From contig NC_091662.1 in NCBI RefSeq assembly GCF_042453785.1, positions 1,245,001 through 1,309,000 of the forward strand: 64,000 bases of DNA. The letters run 5' to 3'. Position numbers and translations under genes: made by a program. Under the pieces are notes generated by a model that saw nothing but the letters and a program-made list of their open reading frames with translations, had not been told where the DNA came from and searched no databases. This document shows positions 59,674-64,000 of this stretch, in pieces; position 1 is the first letter of the stretch; the number at the start of each line of letters is the position of its first letter. This DNA is from Malus domestica (lineage: Eukaryota; Streptophyta; Magnoliopsida; Rosales; Rosaceae).

Positions 59674-60345
59674 ATGGCTTCTTCGTCTCTTCACCAAGCA
59701 ACGGAAACCGGAAATGCAAGCTCCCTACTTACTTTCCAACCCGAAACTCAAAGCTCCGGCAATGGCTTTGAGCTGTTAGCATGCCCTGTTTGCTACGAAC
59801 CCCTCATCCGAAAAGGCCCTCTTGGTCTCAAAAGCTTCATTGGTGTAAAAAATGTACCATTTTTTTTTTGTTATTTGTTTATATTTTTGTAGGCAAGCAA
59901 TATTCAGGTCGGCTTTCGAGTGCAAGATATGCCACAAGTCGTATAACAGCAGTAGCAGGAGCAAAGAGAAGGACATTTACTTGGATCTTACTGTTAGCAC
60001 GGCAGATTAAGGGAGTACATTGCGCCCAATCCCGCCGGGACTGGGTTCTTCAGAAATCGCCTCGTTTCCTTCTTGTAAGAAAGAGGTTGGCGTCCGTATT
60101 TTGGCCAAACCGGCTTCCCTTGTCCGGATCAAGAGGTACGCAATTCGCGCTATACATAAGAGTACTCTATGCATACACTATGTTAGTCATATATCATACT
60201 ACGCTTGTTAATTGTGTCCTCCGTACGTACGCAGTTTAAAACGGCTATGGACTACTTTCACTACGTTACTGATCAAGGTGAAGGTGGTGGTCGTACTGCT
60301 GTAGTTGCTCGAATGAAAATTGAGTCACTCGTTACTCTTTTTTAG
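59674..60345 (+). pseudogene. Decayed copy of the chloroplast methyltransferase gene
   Basis: MASSSLHQATETG followed by FELLACPVCYEPLIRKGP matches exons 1-2 of the intact gene downstream. Then QAIFRSAFECKICHKSYNSS and KEKDIYLDLTVSTAD match exon 3, followed by a stop and shifted text, and FKTAMDYFHYV near 60240 matches the start of exon 4. The SAM-binding motif and everything after it are missing. Several frame breaks are present. Confidence 0.82.
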
Positions 60346-60679
60346 TTGATCCAGTCCAATTACAACAACCAACAACCATTATCATAAGAATTCAATTTAA
60401 AAAACAGAATGTCGGCTGTCAAAATCTAATGCACTTTTTATCCTCTTTTATCCGCACTTGTGACCAACATCGTAAGATAAACTTACAGACGAAATTTGAT
60501 CCAACCCTATTACTATTACGTAAAACTGGGGCAAATCAAAATTTTTTTTTGGCAATAAAATTCATTTTTATACTGCTAGCATGTGACCCGCACGTGTTTG
60601 AGAGTGATGTCGTATTACCTCCGTGTCTCTCTATCCGCCAATTTTTTTTCTGTTACAACTCTACCTATCCGCCATTTTC

Positions 60680-60708
60680 AAAAAAAAAAAAAAAAAAAAA
60701 AAAAAAAA
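60680..60708. repeat. Poly(A) run in the 5' flank of the methyltransferase gene
   Basis: 29 consecutive A, followed by (CAG)n-like text, 43 bp before the start codon. Confidence 0.9.
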
Positions 60709-60750
60709 CATCAGCATCAGCAGCAGCAGCAGAGAATCAAAATCTCTCCA

Positions 60751-63541
60751 ATGGCGACGACACCCTCCTCCACTCTCCACCAAAAGTTTCTATCCCTAAA
60801 CTATCCTCCCTTCCATCACAATTCTCAATTCCGCCCTCCCCGTCTCCGCCGCCCCTCCCGCCATCACTGTCACCCCATTCGCGCCACCTCCACCGTCGCT
60901 CTCCCGCCGGTACCGCCTCATCCTCTGCCCTCTCCCTTTCCGCTTCCATCCTTTTCCATTTAAATTTCAAATTTCCGATATTGCAGGAGCGGCGGTCGAG
61001 GGCCGAGGAAATCCAAAGCTCCGGCGTTGACCTCGAGGTGCTTGCCTGCCCAATATGCTACGAACCACTCATCCGAAGGGGGCCGCCGGGTCTCAATCTG
61101 TGAGTAACAGTACGACACAAAGCCTCAGTCTTTTGCTTGAAATTGGCGTCGTAAGTGTTTCAATTTCGTTTTGTGATTTGCAAATTTTGCAGGCGAGCAA
61201 TTTACAGGTCGGGGTTCAAGTGCAGGAAATGCGACAAGACGTATTCGAGCAAAGACGTTTACTTGGACCTTACTGTTACTGCTGGGTTGAAGGAGTACGT
61301 TGAGGTACAACCGACCCGGACCGAGTTGTTCCGGAGCCCTCTCGTTTCCTTCTTGTATGAAAGGGGTTGGCGCCAGAATTTTAACCGCAGCGGATTTCCG
61401 GGTCCCGATGAAGAGGTAAATTGGTAAATGTGGTTTCTTGCTAAATTTTTGGTCAGTTGGGTTAATTTTCTTGCTTAATTTTGAGTTTTGGTTTGCTTAG
61501 CAAGTTTAGGTTCTTACGTGGTTTGCAGTTTAAGATGGCTCAGGACTACTTTAAATCCGCCGAAGGCGGTGTTTTGGTGGATGTCAGCTGTGGGAGCGGC
61601 TTGTTTTCGAGGAAGTTTGCGAAATCCGGGACATATTCTGCAGTTGTTGCACTTGATTTTTCGGAGAACATGCTTCGGCAGAGTTATGAATTTTTCAAGA
61701 GAGATCCTACTATTTTAGATACGTAAGTTTGTGTTTGTTCTTCTGAGTGATCAATGTTTATGTGGTCTTTGGTAGTGAAATGAGATGTTTATCATTGCTC
61801 ACGGTTCACTGGAATAAGTGCAGTAATCTTGCTCTTGTGAGGGCGGATGTTGCTAGGCTTCCGTTCCCTTCGGGTTCAGTTGATGCTGTCCATGCCGGCG
61901 CAGCATTGCATTGCTGGCCCTCTCCTTCCAATGCTGTAAGTTGTGTTTCATGTGTTTCCTATGTTTCTCTTCTCCCAAAAGGATTTTGTTGTGTGTGTTA
62001 AAACAAATGTGTTGGCTACCTTTTCCTTTTATTGCAATCGGAGATGCTAGTAATATGCAAAGTCAAAGGAGGACTGCATATTGTCTTACACCGTTACACA
62101 CATGTTGCCTGCTATTTGGTAACCTGTGAGAAAGTCACGGTGAAAGTGCTGTGTTACATCCACTGAAACCGTTTGATTCTGGCTTCATTGTTAATCAGGA
62201 ATATGAGATGAAATGTGAAATAGCGAGTAAAGTGAGTAAACACCATGGCTCCTTACAAGTGACCAAAAGAAGTAGGCATCTTACGGTGCCATGGTGTGTG
62301 AGAAATAGATGGATGATATCTTTTGACCTGTCAAGTTTCTTCTTTTCTTTCTGGAAATCACTCATATCAGACCTGAAGGTGTGTCTTAGTGGCTCTTCAA
62401 CTTGGGTTTGGACACCAATTTGAATTCTAATGCCAAACCCTTAGAATTGCATGGAGTGTTTTGGATGGGGGACTACATGTGCTAGGAGATTAGCTGAATA
62501 TTCTTACAGGCTAGCAGCAGTACATACCTTGTCAGCAAGGAAGAGAGAGAGCAGGTAGTGGTTAACAAACCTAACAATCTTATACTGTATGTGGGTCAAT
62601 TGGAATCAGAAATCTAACCTTTAGGTAAAGGATTCCGGCTTTTGTGGAATTACAAGCTTTCTGTTAATGCAAAAGCCATAGAATGTGTGCCATTGGCACA
62701 TTGCAGAGTTAGTTCATATGGAAAACACTTCAGTTTTCGACTGAAGAAAGATAGTACACCACAGATTCTGGTCTGCTCAACTTTGGCTCCTATATTAGAT
62801 ACATCTTTTCAGGTGTAATTAATGAAATTAGCTATCGGGTGGTTTGCTTGTAGCACCTGTTTCACTGGTGGACCTCTATTTGTTGCGTCTGAAAGTCATA
62901 AACTGTCAAATCTCATAAAATTTTCATTGTTTTACTCCATGGAGACATGTTTGGATGCAACAAGCCTTCTATTAATTTCCAACTCGTATCTCATTTAATT
63001 TTCAGATTGCTGAAATAACTCGCATATTACGAAGTGGTGGTGTCTTTGTTGGAACCACTTTTCTGCGGTATACTCCATCTACTCCCTGGATAACCCGGCA
63101 ACTCAGAGAGGTAATACTTAATCAATGATTACCAAATGTGAGCAATGCTAGATTTGGTTCAGACCTCTCAATTTTCTATCTATATGTGGCAGTCATAGAA
63201 TGTGTGTTTGAAACAAACAATTGCGTAATATCCACATTTCTTTTCTAGTTCTGTTTAAGTCTGTTGCGAATGAAGTAAAAATTAATCGTTACTGTGATCC
63301 AAATAGTTGAATTTACGTCAGAGACGACTCATTAGTAGTAGCGAGCTAGGTCTGTTTAAGGGTGGTTATAAACTTAAAAACAAATATTGATTTTAAGGTG
63401 TTGGTGTGGCAGAGTGCTCTTCAGGGCTACAACTATTTAACGGAGGAGGAGATCGAGGACTTGTGTGCATCATGCGGTCTCACCAACTACACGAGCAACG
63501 TTCAACAAGCTTTCATCATGTTTTCTGCTCAGAAACCTTAA
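60751..63541 (+). CDS. Chloroplast SAM-dependent methyltransferase (At1g78140/At2g41040 type)
   Basis: Seven exons: 60751-60909, 60987-61099, 61193-61415, 61529-61722, 61824-61935, 63006-63110 and 63413-63541. All have GT/AG borders and total 344 codons. The Ser/Pro/Arg-rich N-terminus (MATTPSSTLHQKFLSLN) looks like a plastid transit peptide. Two CxxC pairs follow (CPICYEPL near residue 74 and CRKCDKTYSS), a small zinc-ribbon. The methyltransferase fold shows motif I VLVDVSCGSGLFSRKFAKSG, an acidic post-I residue (VVALDFSENML), and then RADVARLPFPSGSVDAVHAG and RSGGVFVGTTF. Relatives are plastoglobule-associated methyltransferases of unproven substrate (family knowledge, from memory). Intron 5 is over 1 kb with no recognised insert. 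The start codon is the first Met giving a transit peptide in phase. Confidence 0.92.
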
Positions 63542-63837
63542 GAGTTTAAACTAGGTTTGAGCCGTTTGAACATCATTTCTCCGTACATGTATTTATCATA
63601 TTTATTGTCGAAGTTGTTGTATAGTGTATTTATATACAAGTATACATAAACTTTTGAAAAGAAGAATACAAAAACCTGAAAAGGTGGATAATCTGGGGAA
63701 GAAGGTATCATTGTTAATGAGAAGTATTTTATTAACTGTATAAAGAATGATAGCCGTGCTTAACATTAATACATTATCAATAACTCTATTAGTGGTTTCT
63801 GAATAGTAATGACAGATTAACAGCCAGTTTAATTTGA
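63542..63837. other. 3' flank of the methyltransferase gene
   Basis: AT-rich DNA, probably 3' UTR and spacer. No other gene. Confidence 0.5.
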
Positions 63838-64000
63838 GAGCTCGTTTGGAAGTACTTTTAAAATGGCTGAAATCGCTTTTGGTAAAAATATTTTTGGTAT
63901 CAATCTGTAACAAAAATGCAAGTGAATTTTTGAAAAACACTTAAAGTGCTTCCTACAATAAACACATAACCAGTGTTTTTTTTTAGGAAGCACTTCAAGT
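63838..64000. mobile_element. Left part of a MITE running off the window
   Basis: Begins GAGCTCGTTTGGAAGTACTTTT and contains AAAGTGCTTCC and AGGAAGCACTTC words typical of hAT-like MITEs. The other end lies outside the window. Confidence 0.5.

Noticed and set aside
60429..60986. Upstream open frame joined to methyltransferase exon 2
   Set aside because: It contains poly-Lys from the A run and lacks a transit peptide. The Met at 60751 with donor at 60909 gives a phase-correct, family-like N-terminus.

Overview
This window is nuclear DNA from a flowering plant, most likely a woody dicot and possibly Rosaceae. The evidence is intron-rich genes with GT..AG borders, plant-only families (GOLVEN/RGF peptide precursor, F-box/FBD, chloroplast methyltransferase, CRR6-like), AT-rich spacers, and a dense load of Copia, LINE, PIF/Harbinger, hAT-like and Cassandra elements. 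The family-level taxon is an inference from the repeat style only.

Layout. 0-2.5 kb: a fragment of a ribosomal protein uS17 (RPS11) gene and an LRR-kinase fragment. 2.5-7.8 kb: a young Copia element (minus strand) with 480-bp LTRs and target duplication CATTC. 7.9-9.7 kb: a gene for a protein with up to four ubiquitin-like folds (minus). 11.5-19.2 kb: an RPS11 pseudogene (minus) whose third intron was entered, exactly at the 5' splice site, by a second and older Copia element (12556-18750, target duplication AGGGG). 20.3-25.9 kb: a large BAG6/scythe-like ubiquitin-domain gene (minus) with one GC-AG intron. 26.8-28.6 kb: a broken F-box/FBD gene. 28.7-29.7 kb: an hAT-like element.

30.8-32.3 kb: a five-exon GOLVEN/RGF/CLEL secreted-peptide precursor (minus). 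It can encode two different 13-residue peptides, depending on whether exon 3 is spliced or read through. 37.4-38.4 kb: a 5'-truncated LINE with a 16-bp target duplication. 40.4-41.6 kb: an internally deleted third Copia element. 41.6-43.7 kb: TG-rich, LTR-like repeat DNA. 44.1-45.2 kb: an MBR-like RING-H2 gene that has lost one zinc ligand. 45.6-47.0 kb: a frameshifted CRR6-like pseudogene. 49.4-51.5 kb: a PIF/Harbinger element carrying a Cassandra TRIM with 5S-rRNA-like LTRs.

52.7-59.2 kb: an intact tandem pair of five-span membrane protein genes with matching exon structure. 59.7-63.5 kb: a decayed copy followed by an intact copy of a chloroplast SAM-methyltransferase gene.

The genes do not form a pathway. 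The themes are tandem duplication followed by decay of one copy (RPS11, methyltransferase) and heavy transposon turnover. The exon models for the membrane protein pair (542 and 526 codons), the methyltransferase (344) and the GOLVEN precursor (164) all add up to uninterrupted frames, which is good evidence that these genes are intact.
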